Of a stretch of DNA of 64,000 bases, positions 25,401-34,313 are shown piece after piece (position 1 is the stretch's first letter; every line of letters begins with the position of its first letter). Origin of the DNA: JBCDCY01 sp039180875 (lineage in GTDB: Bacteria; Pseudomonadota; Alphaproteobacteria; Rhodobacterales; Rhodobacteraceae). The notes beneath the pieces are model-generated. The model ran no database searches. It saw only the letters and a list, made by a program, of their open reading frames with translations, and had not been told where the DNA came from. The stretch covers positions 186,001-250,000 of the forward strand of contig JBCDCY010000004.1 of assembly GCA_039180875.1 (NCBI GenBank). Direction: 5' to 3'. The translations under genes were made by a program, and so were the position numbers.

Positions 25401-26834
25401 TCAGACGCGGGCGTAGACGTCTTCGTAGCGCACGATGTCGTCCTCGCCGAGATAGGCGCCGGTCTGCACCTCGATCAGATGCAGGTCGATCTTGCCGGGA
25501 TTGGCCAGGCGGTGGGTGGCGCCGAGGGGGATGTAGACGGACTCGTTCTCCGCCAGGATCCGCTCGTCATTGCCCACGGTGATGCGGGCCGTGCCGGCCA
25601 CCACCACCCAATGCTCGGAGCGGTGCACATGGCTCTGCAGGCTGAGCTGGGCGCCGGGATGGACCATGATCTGCTTCACTTGGAAGCGCCCCCCCAGCAC
25701 CAGCGTCTCGTACCAGCCCCACGGGCGGTGGACCCTGGGAAAGGCCTCCGCCTGGTCGGCGCCGGCGAGGCGGAGCGCGGTGACGGCTTCCCGCACATCG
25801 TGGGCTCGGTTCATGTCGGCCACCAGCACCGCATCGCGGGTGGCCACGGCGACCGTGTCCTTCAGACCGATGCCGACGACGCGGATCTCCTCCTGCTCGG
25901 AGCGCAGCAGGGTGTTCTCGCAGTCGATGGCGATGGAGCCGTTGCTGGTGGCGACGCCCTGGGGGTCGCGGCTGCTTTCGCCCCAGACCGTGGCCCAGGA
26001 GCCGAGGTCGTTCCAACCCACCGACATCGGCACGACCTTGCCCGGAATGCGCTCCATGATCGCGTAGTCGACCGAGATGTCGGGGCTTTCGGCGTAGCCG
26101 TCGCCGAGGCGCAGGAAGTCCAGATCGTGCCGGGCCTCGGCCAGGCCCTTCTCCACCGCCTCGGCCAGGTCGGGCATGTGTTCGGTAAACGCCGTGCTGA
26201 CGGTGGAGACCGGGAAAAGGAAGATCCCCGAGTTCCAGAGGTAGCGGCCGGAGGCTACCATCTCCTCCGCCGTTGCCTCGTCCGGCTTCTCGGTGAAGCG
26301 CTGGTAGGGCAGGGCGCTCGGGGCGCCGTCGCCCGGGGCCTCGGCCAACTCGATATAGCCATAGCCGGTCTCGGCCCGGTCGGGACGGATGCCGAAGGTG
26401 ACGGCGCTGCCGTCGGCACCGGCGGCTGCGGCGGCGGCCTCGATCGCGGCATGGAAGGCCGGGGTGTCGTGCAGCACGTGGTCGGAGGGCGCGACGAGGA
26501 TCAGCCCGTCGGGGTCATCGGCCGCCACCATGCGGGCGGCGGCGTAGATCGCGGGCGCGGTGTTGCGCCCGGCCGGCTCCACCACGATGCGGGCCTCGCG
26601 GGTGCCGATGGCGCTCAACTGTTCGCCCACGACGAAGCGGAAATCGTTGCCGGTCATCAGGATGGGCGGCGCGAACTGCTCGCCGGCCAGGCGGCGGATG
26701 GTGGCCTGCAGCAGGCTCTCCTCCCCTACCAGACGGCTGAACTGCTTGGGGTAGGATTTGCGCGACAGCGGCCAAAGCCGGGTGCCGCTGCCGCCGCAGA
26801 GGACGACGGGATGGATCTTTGGACTGCGCGACAT
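25401..26834 (-). CDS. manC: Mannose-1-phosphate guanylyltransferase / mannose-6-phosphate isomerase
   Basis: 477 residues, the bifunctional type II PMI length. The N-terminal nucleotidyltransferase has CGGSGTRLWPLSRKSYPKQF (14-33 region) and FTEKPDEATAEEM; the C-terminal cupin has HPGAQLSLQSHVHRSEHW with metal-binding His residues. It makes GDP-mannose from mannose-1-phosphate and GTP and can interconvert fructose-6-P and mannose-6-P. The product would feed surface polysaccharide, consistent with the capsule genes 5-9 kb away. Start chosen at 26834 with GGGAGGG upstream. Confidence 0.93.
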   Translation of the reverse strand: MSRSPKIHPVVLCGGSGTRLWPLSRKSYPKQFSRLVGEESLLQATIRRLAGEQFAPPILMTGNDFRFVVGEQLSAIGTREARIVVEPAGRNTAPAIYAAARMVAADDPDGLILVAPSDHVLHDTPAFHAAIEAAAAAAGADGSAVTFGIRPDRAETGYGYIELAEAPGDGAPSALPYQRFTEKPDEATAEEMVASGRYLWNSGIFLFPVSTVSTAFTEHMPDLAEAVEKGLAEARHDLDFLRLGDGYAESPDISVDYAIMERIPGKVVPMSVGWNDLGSWATVWGESSRDPQGVATSNGSIAIDCENTLLRSEQEEIRVVGIGLKDTVAVATRDAVLVADMNRAHDVREAVTALRLAGADQAEAFPRVHRPWGWYETLVLGGRFQVKQIMVHPGAQLSLQSHVHRSEHWVVVAGTARITVGNDERILAENESVYIPLGATHRLANPGKIDLHLIEVQTGAYLGEDDIVRYEDVYARV

Positions 26835-26886
26835 GGTGCCCTCCCTGCCGTCGGTCGCCAAGGGTGCGCCGCAGCACGGCGGCGGG

Positions 26887-27411
26887 TCAATCCTCTGCCT
26901 TCGGGCCTCCGGCGGGTTTCGGCCTTTCGCCGAAGATATCTGGCCGGGCCTCCCGCGCCATGTGGTCGAGGACGGCGTTGACGAACCCCGCCTCCTTACC
27001 AGCCGCGTTGAACGCTTTCGCGACGTCGACGTACTCGGTGATCGCCACCTTGGGGGGCGTCCGCCCGTCGATCAGCTCGGCGCCCGCGGCGCGGAAGACG
27101 GCGCGCAGCGTCGGGTCGATGCGGTTGATCGGCCAGGCCGCCACCAGCGCCCGGTCGGTCATCTGGTCGATCCGGGCCTGCTGGCTGACGGCGCTCTTAA
27201 GGATGGTGCGGAAGAGGCGCATGTCGGCCTCGGCGAAGATGTCGCCTTCGATCGCCACGCCGATGCGGTGGGTCTCGAATTCCCGGATGATCTCGGGGAG
27301 CGGGGTGCGCGCGGCCTCCATCTGGAAGAGCGCCTGCACGGCGTAGAGGCGGGCCGTGGCCTTCTGCTGCTGGCGGTTGCCGCGGGGGGCCTTGGCGCTC
27401 GCTGCGGTCAT
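26887..27411 (-). CDS. nusB: Transcription antitermination factor NusB
   Basis: 174 residues, all-helical: RLYAVQALFQMEA at the N-terminus and INRIDPTLRAVFRAAGAELI, KVAITEYVDVAKAF, GFVNAVLDHMAREARP at the C-terminus are classic NusB. It binds boxA RNA with NusE in rRNA antitermination. It overlaps the ribH stop by ATGA, the ribH-nusB pairing typical of many bacteria. The N-terminal basic extension (about 15 residues) is unremarkable. Confidence 0.94.
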   Translation of the reverse strand: MTAASAKAPRGNRQQQKATARLYAVQALFQMEAARTPLPEIIREFETHRIGVAIEGDIFAEADMRLFRTILKSAVSQQARIDQMTDRALVAAWPINRIDPTLRAVFRAAGAELIDGRTPPKVAITEYVDVAKAFNAAGKEAGFVNAVLDHMAREARPDIFGERPKPAGGPKAED

Positions 27412-27953
27412 CGGCCGCCCTCCGGATCGGCGGCGGCCATGCGGATGGGGGCCTCGTCCTGCGGCGCCGTTTGGCGAGAGGCAGGGGCGAAGCGGGTGCG
27501 GAGGGCGATCAGATGCAGCGCCGCCTCGGCCGCGCCGCCGCCCTTGTTCTGGGCCGCCGGGTCTGCCCGGACCACGGCCTGGTCCATGCTCTCGACCGTC
27601 AGGATGCCGTTGCCGATAGCCAGCCCGTCGAGGCCGAGCAGCATCAGCCCGCGGGAGCTGTCGTTGCACACCGTCTCGTAATGCGTGGTCTCGCCCCGGA
27701 TGACGCAGCCGAGGGCGACATAGCCGTCGAAGCGCCTCGACCGGTCGGCAAGGCGGATGGCCGTCGGCACCTCGAGCGCGCCGGGCACCTCCACCTTTTC
27801 GACCTCGGCCGCGACGGTGGCGAGCTCTGCCTCGGCCCCGGCGATCAGATGGTCGGCGATGGCGCGGTAATAGGGCGCCGTCACGATCAGCACCCGGGGC
27901 GGCCGGGCGAAGCTCGGGCGCGCCAGGGCGCCGTGCTGGGTCGGACCCGCCAT
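27408..27953 (-). CDS. ribH: 6,7-dimethyl-8-ribityllumazine synthase
   Basis: 181 residues. Family motifs are VLIVTAPYYRAIADHLI, VPGALEVPTAI, ALGCVIRGETTHYE (catalytic His in the TTHYE segment) and NGILTVESMDQA. It condenses 5-amino-6-ribitylamino-uracil with 3,4-dihydroxybutanone-4-phosphate, the penultimate riboflavin step. The last ~25 residues (TRFAPASRQTAPQDEAPIR...) extend beyond the usual end. It starts one base after the ribBX stop. Confidence 0.94.
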   Translation of the reverse strand: MAGPTQHGALARPSFARPPRVLIVTAPYYRAIADHLIAGAEAELATVAAEVEKVEVPGALEVPTAIRLADRSRRFDGYVALGCVIRGETTHYETVCNDSSRGLMLLGLDGLAIGNGILTVESMDQAVVRADPAAQNKGGGAAEAALHLIALRTRFAPASRQTAPQDEAPIRMAAADPEGGR

Positions 27954-27954
27954 C

Positions 27955-29070
27955 CTAGTGCCCCTCCGCCGCGATCGGACGGGTCTCGACGATGGAGAGG
28001 CCGTAGCCCTCCAGCCCGATCACGTTCCGCGGAGGTGAGTTCGACAAGAGGATCATCTCATCCACCCCAAGGGCGCAGAGGATCTGGGCGCCGAGCCCGT
28101 ATTGCCGCAACGCCTGGGGCGAAACGCCGCGATCGCCCAGGGCGAGATGGCGCTCCATATCGCGGAGGAGGACGACGACGCCCCGCCCCTCCGCCGCGAT
28201 GGCGCGCATCGCATCGGGCAGCTGCCGGGCCCGTCCGGGCGACAGCGCCAGCACATCGCCGAGCGGGTCCATCGCGTGCATCCGCACCAGCACCGGCCCG
28301 CCGTTCGAGAGATCGCCCATGGTGAGCGCCACATGCTCCGCCCCCTCCGCCTCGTCGACGAAGATGCGGAGCTGCCAGTCGCCGCCATGCTCCGACGTCA
28401 CGGTCTGGGCGGCCTGCTCCCGCAGCAGATTGTCATGGCGCCGGCGATAGGCGATGAGGTCGGAGATCGTGCCGATCTTCAATCCATGGCGCTGGGCGAA
28501 GGCGACGAGATCGGGAAGGCGGGCCATCGTCCCGTCCTCCTTCATCACCTCGCAGATCACGCCCGACGGGTTGAGCCCGGCCAGGCGCGAGATATCGACC
28601 GCCGCCTCGGTATGGCCGGCGCGGACCAGCACGCCCCCCTCCCGCGCGCGCAGCGGAAAGACATGGCCGGGGGTGGCGATGTCGCCCGCGTCCTTGGTGG
28701 GGTCGATCGCCACGGCGACGGAGCGGGCCCGGTCGTGGGCCGAGATGCCGGTTGTCACCCCCTCCCGCGCCTCGATGGAGACGGTGAAGGCGGTCTCGTG
28801 GCGCGAGGAGTTGGAGGCCGCCATCATCGGCAGGCCGAGGGCATCCAGGCGCGCGCCGGTAAGCGCCAGGCAGATCAGGCCGCGGCCGTGGGTGGCCATG
28901 AAGTTCACCGCATCCGGCGTCGCCATCTGGGCCGGGATCACCAGATCGCCCTCGTTCTCCCGATCCTCGTGATCCACCAGGATGAACATCCGGCCGTTGC
29001 GGGCATCCTCGATGATGTCCTCAACGGCGGCGATGTAGTCGCGGTAGTGCTCCTGACTGGCATCCGGCAT
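27955..29070 (-). CDS. ribB: 3,4-dihydroxy-2-butanone-4-phosphate synthase with degenerate GTP cyclohydrolase II domain
   Basis: 371 residues. The N-terminal half is an intact RibB: DHEDRENEGDL at 33-43, ATHGRGLICLALT, GHVFPLRAREGGVLVRAGHTEAAVD. The C-terminal half aligns in length with RibA but has none of the zinc cysteines (the place of the HSECLTGD.. motif reads MHAMDPLGDVLAL) and no catalytic Tyr/Arg motif, so it is probably inactive, the 'RibBX' arrangement. Start at 29070 (MPDASQEHY) has GGGGACC upstream; 29100 is possible. A functional GTP cyclohydrolase II must be elsewhere. Confidence 0.93.
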   Translation of the reverse strand: MPDASQEHYRDYIAAVEDIIEDARNGRMFILVDHEDRENEGDLVIPAQMATPDAVNFMATHGRGLICLALTGARLDALGLPMMAASNSSRHETAFTVSIEAREGVTTGISAHDRARSVAVAIDPTKDAGDIATPGHVFPLRAREGGVLVRAGHTEAAVDISRLAGLNPSGVICEVMKEDGTMARLPDLVAFAQRHGLKIGTISDLIAYRRRHDNLLREQAAQTVTSEHGGDWQLRIFVDEAEGAEHVALTMGDLSNGGPVLVRMHAMDPLGDVLALSPGRARQLPDAMRAIAAEGRGVVVLLRDMERHLALGDRGVSPQALRQYGLGAQILCALGVDEMILLSNSPPRNVIGLEGYGLSIVETRPIAAEGH

Positions 29071-29185
29071 GGCGGTCCCCACAGCGCTGGTGAGGGGCAT
29101 CTAACGCCACCCGGGACCGATTTCTAGCGTTCCGCGCGCGGGCGCCGCAGCGTCATGTGCCGCCGCGCCGATCTGACAGGATGGC

Positions 29186-30040
29186 TCAGCAGGAAAGATC
29201 GGCCGCGCAGGCCGCCAGCGCGACCCGGGTCGCGGCATCGAACGCGCCGTGGATCGGGCCGCTGTAATGGCCCTCGTCCCGCAGGAACTCCTGCCATTCG
29301 ATCACATAGTCCCTGCTCCGTTGCTCGATCGCCCAGCTCCAATCCTCGAAGGCGCGGTCGGCCAGGCCGAGAAGCTGATAGGCCGTGCCGCGATTGATCC
29401 GCGCGCTCACGTAGCCGGGGTCGAGGGCGATGGCGCGGTCGAAGTCCTTCACCGCGCGCTCAAGTTGGTCCAGATCCCTGTAGAGCCGGCCGCGGTTGTT
29501 GAGGATCTGCGGCGATCGCATGTCCATGGTCAGCGCCAGATCGTAGACGGCGAGGGCGCGGTCGTGGTCGCCCATCTCGGCATGGGCGATGGCACTGCCG
29601 ATCAGCGCGGGGATGTGGCTGCGGTCGATCTCCAGGGCCCTGGCGAAGTCGGAGAGGGCTGCCGGATGGGCGTCCATGGCCGCATGGGTCCGGCCCCGGC
29701 CGGTATGGGCGATCTTGTCGTAGGGCGTGAGCGCGATGGCCCGGTCGTACTCCGCGATCGACTTCTGATAGTGCCCAAGCCGGCGATAGGCCCAGCCACG
29801 GCTGGAAAACGCCCAGGCGACGGAGGCGGCCCCCGGCGGCGCCTTGGCGATGACGGCGGCGCAACTGATCAAGACACGTGCGGGATCGTCTGAGTTGTCG
29901 CACTCATCTTCGGAGGCGTGGACCGGCCCGATCAGCGAGACCGCCAAAAGGCAGACCGCGCCCCAAGCCACGCTTGCGCTGGCTCGGCAGCGCCATCTGC
30001 CGGCGGGCGTGCCTCGCGCAATGCCGGCCTGTCCGATCAC
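29186..30040 (-). CDS. Secreted TPR-repeat protein with C-terminal peptidoglycan-binding-like motif
   Basis: 284 residues from a GTG with GAGG upstream. A Sec signal peptide (hydrophobic WGAVCLLAVSLIGPVHA, cleavage after HA) is preceded by a long basic n-region; a GTG nearer the signal core is an alternative start. Five or so TPR units follow (SRGWAYRRLGHYQKSIAEYDRAI; NNRGRLYRDLDQLERAVKDF in part). The end, FLRDEGHYSGPIHGAFDAATRVAL, resembles a short PG_binding_1 motif. Paralogue of the next gene, which lies 6 bases upstream; both sit inside the rib cluster. Function unknown. Confidence 0.75.
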   Translation of the reverse strand: MIGQAGIARGTPAGRWRCRASASVAWGAVCLLAVSLIGPVHASEDECDNSDDPARVLISCAAVIAKAPPGAASVAWAFSSRGWAYRRLGHYQKSIAEYDRAIALTPYDKIAHTGRGRTHAAMDAHPAALSDFARALEIDRSHIPALIGSAIAHAEMGDHDRALAVYDLALTMDMRSPQILNNRGRLYRDLDQLERAVKDFDRAIALDPGYVSARINRGTAYQLLGLADRAFEDWSWAIEQRSRDYVIEWQEFLRDEGHYSGPIHGAFDAATRVALAACAADLSC

Positions 30041-30046
30041 CGCGCC

Positions 30047-30835
30047 TCAGCACTCCGGATCGGCGGCGCAAGCGGCCACCGCGGCGCGGGTCGCGGCGTC
30101 AAACTCACCGCTTATCGGGCCTGAATAGAGGCCCTCGCGCTGCAGAAACTCCTGCCATTCGATGACGTCATCCGCGTCCCCGCCCTCGATGGCTCGGTTC
30201 CAATCGGCAAGGGCGCGGTCGGCCTCGCCCAGGAGCTGATAGGCAACACCGCGGCCCACCCGTGCGTTGTGGTAGTCAGGTTCAAGCGCGAGGGCGCGAT
30301 CGTAGTCTTCAATCGCCCGCCGAAGCTGGCCGAGATTTCGGTAGGTGAGGCCGCGATTGTTGTAGGCGACAGGCTCTTCGGGATCGATTTCGATGGCACG
30401 ATCGGTGGCGGCGAGGGCGTCCTCGAACTGTCGCAGCTCGAAGTGCGCGACCCCGAGAGAGACCCAGGCGTCGACGAATGTCGGGTTGATCTCGATGGCA
30501 CGCTCGTGGTCGGCGATGGCGGCGCTCCAAGCCTGCACCTGTTGATGGGCGCGCCCCCGGGCGTAGTGCGCGTTCGGCCGGTCCGGGTTCAGCGCGATGG
30601 AGCGGCTGTAGTCGGCGATTGCGCGCGCCGGCTCGCCCAGCTCCCGATACGCCCAGCCGCGGTTCGTGAAGACCCAGGCGACGGCCGCATTCTCCTCCGG
30701 CGCAGCTGCGAGGACCGCGTTGCAGCTGTCGAGCACACGTTGCGGATCTTGGGCGCTCTCGCAATCGTTGCCCGCCTCGTCCAGCGGCATGCAACCGGCC
30801 AGCACAAGGCCGAGGCTCATCATCAAAATGCGCAT
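30047..30835 (-). CDS. TPR-repeat lipoprotein, paralogue of its neighbour
   Basis: 262 residues starting MRILMMSLGLVLAGCMP: a lipoprotein signal with lipobox LAGC, so membrane anchored. Tandem TPR units (NRGWAYRELGEPARAIADY, NPDRPNAHYARGRAHQQ, NNRGLTYRNLGQLRRAIEDY) and the same C-terminus as the neighbour, FLQREGLYSGPISGEFDAAT with a final Cys pair. GGGAGGGG lies just upstream of 30835. The two genes clearly arose by tandem duplication: one lipidated, one probably soluble. They lie between ribE and ribBX without an obvious link to riboflavin. Confidence 0.78.
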   Translation of the reverse strand: MRILMMSLGLVLAGCMPLDEAGNDCESAQDPQRVLDSCNAVLAAAPEENAAVAWVFTNRGWAYRELGEPARAIADYSRSIALNPDRPNAHYARGRAHQQVQAWSAAIADHERAIEINPTFVDAWVSLGVAHFELRQFEDALAATDRAIEIDPEEPVAYNNRGLTYRNLGQLRRAIEDYDRALALEPDYHNARVGRGVAYQLLGEADRALADWNRAIEGGDADDVIEWQEFLQREGLYSGPISGEFDAATRAAVAACAADPEC

Positions 30836-30907
30836 TGCGGCCCCTCCCGCTAATCGTCCCCTCGCGACCATCAGTGCCATGCGGCCGCGCGCCGATCAAT
30901 GCGGGGG

Positions 30908-31507
30908 TCAGGCGACCTCGCCGAGGCGGGCGACGTAGCGGGCCAGGACGTCGATCTCCAGGTTCACCTTGTCGCCGGTCTTGGCCGTGCCCCAGGTGGT
31001 GATCGCCTTGGTGTGGGGGATCATGTTGACGCCGAAGCTCCGGCCCTCGACCTCATTCACCGTGAGCGACGTGCCGTTGAGCGCGACCGAGCCCTTGGGG
31101 GCGATGTAGCGGGCCAACGCCTCCGGCACCTCGAAGCTGAAGCGGGTGCTGTCGCCCTCGTCCCGCATCGCGATGATCTCGGCCAGGCCGTCGATATGGC
31201 CGGAGACGATGTGGCCGCCGAGCTCGTCACCGACGCGGAGCGAACGCTCCAGGTTCACCTGCGTCCCCGTCTGCCAGTCGCCGAGGGTGGTGAGCGCCAG
31301 GGTCTCGGCCGAGGCATCGACCTCGAACCAGTTCCGGCCACCCTCCTGCCCGCGACCCACCATCGTCAGGCAGACCCCGTCGCAGGCGATCGAGGCGCCG
31401 AGCGCGATGCCGTCGGCAGGAAAGCCACAGGCGAGGCGCAGTCTGCGGTCGCCCTCCCCATGGACGGCCAAAATCTCGCCAATGTCCGTCACGATACCTG
31501 TAAACAT
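30908..31507 (-). CDS. ribE: Riboflavin synthase, alpha chain
   Basis: 199 residues made of two lumazine-binding repeats: MFTGIVTDIGEI and SIACDGVCLTMV in the first, GHIVSGHIDG and VALNGTSLTVNEV in the second. It dismutates two lumazine molecules into riboflavin. The MFTGIV start at 31507 is invariant in the family. Divergent from kpsS over 104 bases; no FMN riboswitch signature is visible there. Confidence 0.95.
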   Translation of the reverse strand: MFTGIVTDIGEILAVHGEGDRRLRLACGFPADGIALGASIACDGVCLTMVGRGQEGGRNWFEVDASAETLALTTLGDWQTGTQVNLERSLRVGDELGGHIVSGHIDGLAEIIAMRDEGDSTRFSFEVPEALARYIAPKGSVALNGTSLTVNEVEGRSFGVNMIPHTKAITTWGTAKTGDKVNLEIDVLARYVARLGEVA

Positions 31508-31525
31508 CGCGCCATCCCCAGCGGT

Positions 31526-31544
31526 GCCGATCGCCACGATCGGC
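31526..31544. promoter_or_regulatory. Inverted repeat in the ribE-kpsS divergent region
   Basis: GCCGATC (31526-31532) and GATCGGC (31538-31544) form a perfect 7-bp inverted repeat with a 5-base centre, 19 bases before the ribE start. It could be a repressor site or a leader hairpin; no family recognised. Confidence 0.35.
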
Positions 31545-31611
31545 CGGTGGTGGGACGAGTAGCGCGTGCATCCCTGCCGGGCAAGGTGAGCCGGCGCGTG
31601 GACCCCGGGCG

Positions 31612-33051
31612 ATGGAGGGGCGGCAGCTGACGGATCATCCGGGATCGGCCGAGGCATCGGCTCCAAGCGCGCAGGCGGGCGACGGCTCGGCCAACGTCGT
31701 GCCGCTGCTCGCCGAGCGCCGGTCGCCGGAACAGCGGCGCTTTCTGTTCCTGCAGGGTCCCCACGGACCGTTCTTCGCCGAGCTCTCCCGGCTGCTGCGG
31801 GCCAGCGGGGCAGAGACCCGGCGCATCGGCTTCAACCGCGGCGATGCCTTCGAGTGGCCGGAGGCCGCGACCTACACCGCCTATCGCGAGGCGCCCTCTC
31901 GCTGGGCCGATTGGGTCGATGCCTACCTGGCCGAGGAAGACATCACCGACCTCGTGCTCTACGGCGACATGCGGGAGGTGCACCGCGTCGCCCACCAGCG
32001 GGCCCTCGCGCGCAACCTCCGCATCCATTGCTTCGAGGAGGGCTATCTCCGCCCCTATTGGGCGACCTATGAGCGGGCCGGGGTGAACGGCAATTCCCGC
32101 CTCGTCCATATGCCGGTGGCGGATATGCAGGCCCGCGTCGCCGGCCGCGATGTCGAGACGCCGGAGGCGCCGGCGACCTGGGGCGCGCTCTGGCATCACA
32201 CCTGGTACGGCTTCCTCTACCACGCCAACATCCTGCTCAGGAACGGCTTCTACCCCAACTTCGTGCCGCACCGCGGCGTGACGGTGGCCGAGGAGTTCGC
32301 GCTGCACACAAGCCGCCTACTTCTCTATCCGCTGAAGGGTCTCCGCCGGCGCTGGCGGGAGCGGCGCCTGCGCCGGGCCGGCATGCCCTATCACCTGGTG
32401 CTGCTGCAGCTCAGCCATGACAGCGCGATGCGCGACCACTCGCCCTTCGCCACTCAGCGCGATTTTCTCGGCGCCTGCATCACCGCCTTTGCCGAGGGCG
32501 CGCCGCGCCACCACCGGCTGGTCTTCAAGGCCCATCCACTGGAAGACGGGCGGGAGCCGCTGGCTCCCACCCTCCGCCGCCTGGCGGCCCGGGCCGGGAT
32601 CTCCGACCGGGTGGACTTCATCGACGGCGGCAAGCTCGGCCCGCTGCTCGACGGGGCGCGGAGTGCGGTCACCGTGAACTCCACCGCGGCCCAGCAGGCG
32701 CTTTGGCGCGGTTTGCCGGTGTCGGCCCACGGCCGGGCGGTCTACCAGAAGCCGGAATTCGTCTCTCCCCAGCCGCTCGCGGCCTTCTTTCGTGCGCCGG
32801 AGCGGCCGGACAGCGCCGCCTACCGCGCCTATCGCCGCTATCTGCTCGGCACCAGTCAGGTGCGGGGGGGCTTCTACACCCGCCAGGACCGCCAGACGCT
32901 GCTGCGACGGGCGGTCGACATGATGCTCGATCCGCTCGATCCCTACGATGCCTTCGCCCGGGATGGGCGCACGTTGCCCGATATGGCGCCCGATACGGCG
33001 CCTGAGACGGCGAAAATCCTACCACTTGGGCGTGTGTCCTCCGCGCCATAG
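31612..33051 (+). CDS. kpsS: Capsule polysaccharide biosynthesis protein (KpsS-like)
   Basis: 479 residues of the Capsule_synth family: RRFLFLQGPHGPFFAELSRLL, CFEEGYLRPYWATYE (conserved in KpsS), RLVFKAHPLEDGR and VTVNSTAAQQALWRGLPV. KpsS adds the first Kdo of the poly-Kdo linker on lysophosphatidylglycerol for group 2 capsules. It starts the plus-strand set kpsS - export lipoprotein - kpsC. The N-terminal ~35 residues are low-complexity and the C-terminus is Asp/Thr/Pro-rich; neither is likely catalytic. Confidence 0.87.
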   Translation: MEGRQLTDHPGSAEASAPSAQAGDGSANVVPLLAERRSPEQRRFLFLQGPHGPFFAELSRLLRASGAETRRIGFNRGDAFEWPEAATYTAYREAPSRWADWVDAYLAEEDITDLVLYGDMREVHRVAHQRALARNLRIHCFEEGYLRPYWATYERAGVNGNSRLVHMPVADMQARVAGRDVETPEAPATWGALWHHTWYGFLYHANILLRNGFYPNFVPHRGVTVAEEFALHTSRLLLYPLKGLRRRWRERRLRRAGMPYHLVLLQLSHDSAMRDHSPFATQRDFLGACITAFAEGAPRHHRLVFKAHPLEDGREPLAPTLRRLAARAGISDRVDFIDGGKLGPLLDGARSAVTVNSTAAQQALWRGLPVSAHGRAVYQKPEFVSPQPLAAFFRAPERPDSAAYRAYRRYLLGTSQVRGGFYTRQDRQTLLRRAVDMMLDPLDPYDAFARDGRTLPDMAPDTAPETAKILPLGRVSSAP

Positions 33052-33169
33052 CTGCGGATCCGTCGCGCGCCCGTCGCTAGCGCGGCCGCCTGCTTTCGGC
33101 TATCACTCAAGGCTTGGGGGCGAGAGACCGCGCAAAGCGGCCGCGACAGCTGAGTGAAGGAACAGCCCG

Positions 33170-34312
33170 ATGCGACTTGACGGTCTCCGGCTTCGTCTAT
33201 GGGTCGGCCTCTTCACCGTGGCCGCGACCGTGTCGGCCTGCGGCACGCTGCCCCGCTCCGGCCCTTCCAAGAGTGAGATCGAGGCCAGCACCGACGACCT
33301 CGAGCTCGGCGTCGCCGTGGTCGAGGTGAACGATCTGGTGGCCCAGCGCACCCTGATCGACGAGACCCTGGGCTTCTCCCTCGAGTTCCAGCGCGCCGGG
33401 GTCCGCAATGTCGACATGATCGGCCCGGGCGACGTGCTGACGGTGACGATTTGGGAGAATGTCGACACGCCGATCTTCGGCGGATCCCTCGGCGGCTCGA
33501 CCACCAACCTGGAGTTTCTGCAGGTCGACCAGGACGGCCTGATCTTCATCCCCTATGCCGGCCGGGTGCGGGCCGCCGGGACGACGCCCGATCAGCTGCG
33601 CCGCACCATCACCCGCCTGCTCGAGGATCAGACCCCGGACCCTCAGGTCGAGGTGCGCTTGAACGAGGCCGACAGCGCCACCGTCGATCTGCTCGGCGGC
33701 GTCACGGCCCAGGGGGTCTATCCGATCGAGGCCTCGAGCCGCACGCTCGCCTCGATGCTCGCCCGCGCCGGCGGCACCACGCTGGAGCCGGAGATCGCGC
33801 AGATCCGTCTGCGCCGCGGCAATCGCGTTGGCCGGATCTGGTTGCAGGATCTCTATGACAATCCCTCCAACGACATCCCGCTCCGCGCCGGCGACACCAT
33901 CATCGTTGAGGAGGATCGGCGGAGCTTCATCGCCCTCGGCGCCCTCGGCACCCAGACCACGCTGCCGTTCCCGGATCGGCGCATCAGCGTGCTGGAGGCG
34001 ATCGGCCGGTCGGGCGGTCTCAACACGCAAACCGCCAACCCCTCCGGCGTCTTCGTCTTCCGGGTGGAGCCGCCGGCGGTCGCCAATGCCCTGATCGAGG
34101 GGCGGACCGAGGCGACGCCGCAGCGGGTTGCCTACCTGATCGACCTCACCCAGCCAGGCGGCATGTTCACCGCGGCGGACTTCTTCATCCGCGACGGCGA
34201 CACGGTCTATGTGACGGAGGCGCCGCTGGTGCAGGCCCAGAAGATCCTGGGCGCCATCGTGCCCTTCGTGAACTTCGCGGGCTCCGCTGCCAGCCTCGGG
34301 CCGGGTCTCTGA
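33170..34312 (+). CDS. Polysaccharide export outer-membrane lipoprotein (Wza/KpsD family)
   Basis: 380 residues. Signal peptide ending in lipobox VSAC (FTVAATVSACGTLP), then a Poly_export domain (VDMIGPGDVLTVTIWENVD) and SLBB-like repeats (LLGGVTAQGVYPIEA; ALGALGTQTTLPFPDRRISVLE in pieces). Such proteins form the outer-membrane channel for capsule or exopolysaccharide. A 118-base gap separates it from kpsS. The inner-membrane ABC/PCP partners (KpsE/M/T) are not in this window. Confidence 0.88.
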   Translation: MRLDGLRLRLWVGLFTVAATVSACGTLPRSGPSKSEIEASTDDLELGVAVVEVNDLVAQRTLIDETLGFSLEFQRAGVRNVDMIGPGDVLTVTIWENVDTPIFGGSLGGSTTNLEFLQVDQDGLIFIPYAGRVRAAGTTPDQLRRTITRLLEDQTPDPQVEVRLNEADSATVDLLGGVTAQGVYPIEASSRTLASMLARAGGTTLEPEIAQIRLRRGNRVGRIWLQDLYDNPSNDIPLRAGDTIIVEEDRRSFIALGALGTQTTLPFPDRRISVLEAIGRSGGLNTQTANPSGVFVFRVEPPAVANALIEGRTEATPQRVAYLIDLTQPGGMFTAADFFIRDGDTVYVTEAPLVQAQKILGAIVPFVNFAGSAASLGPGL

Positions 34313-34313
34313 C

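Noticed and set aside
26895..26940. A fourth copy of the dispersed repeat at the nusB end
   Set aside because: Only GCCTCCGGCGGG matches; the following bases do not, and it is coding sequence.
31508..31611. FMN riboswitch before ribE
   Set aside because: The gap is too short for an RFN element and shows none of its conserved boxes.
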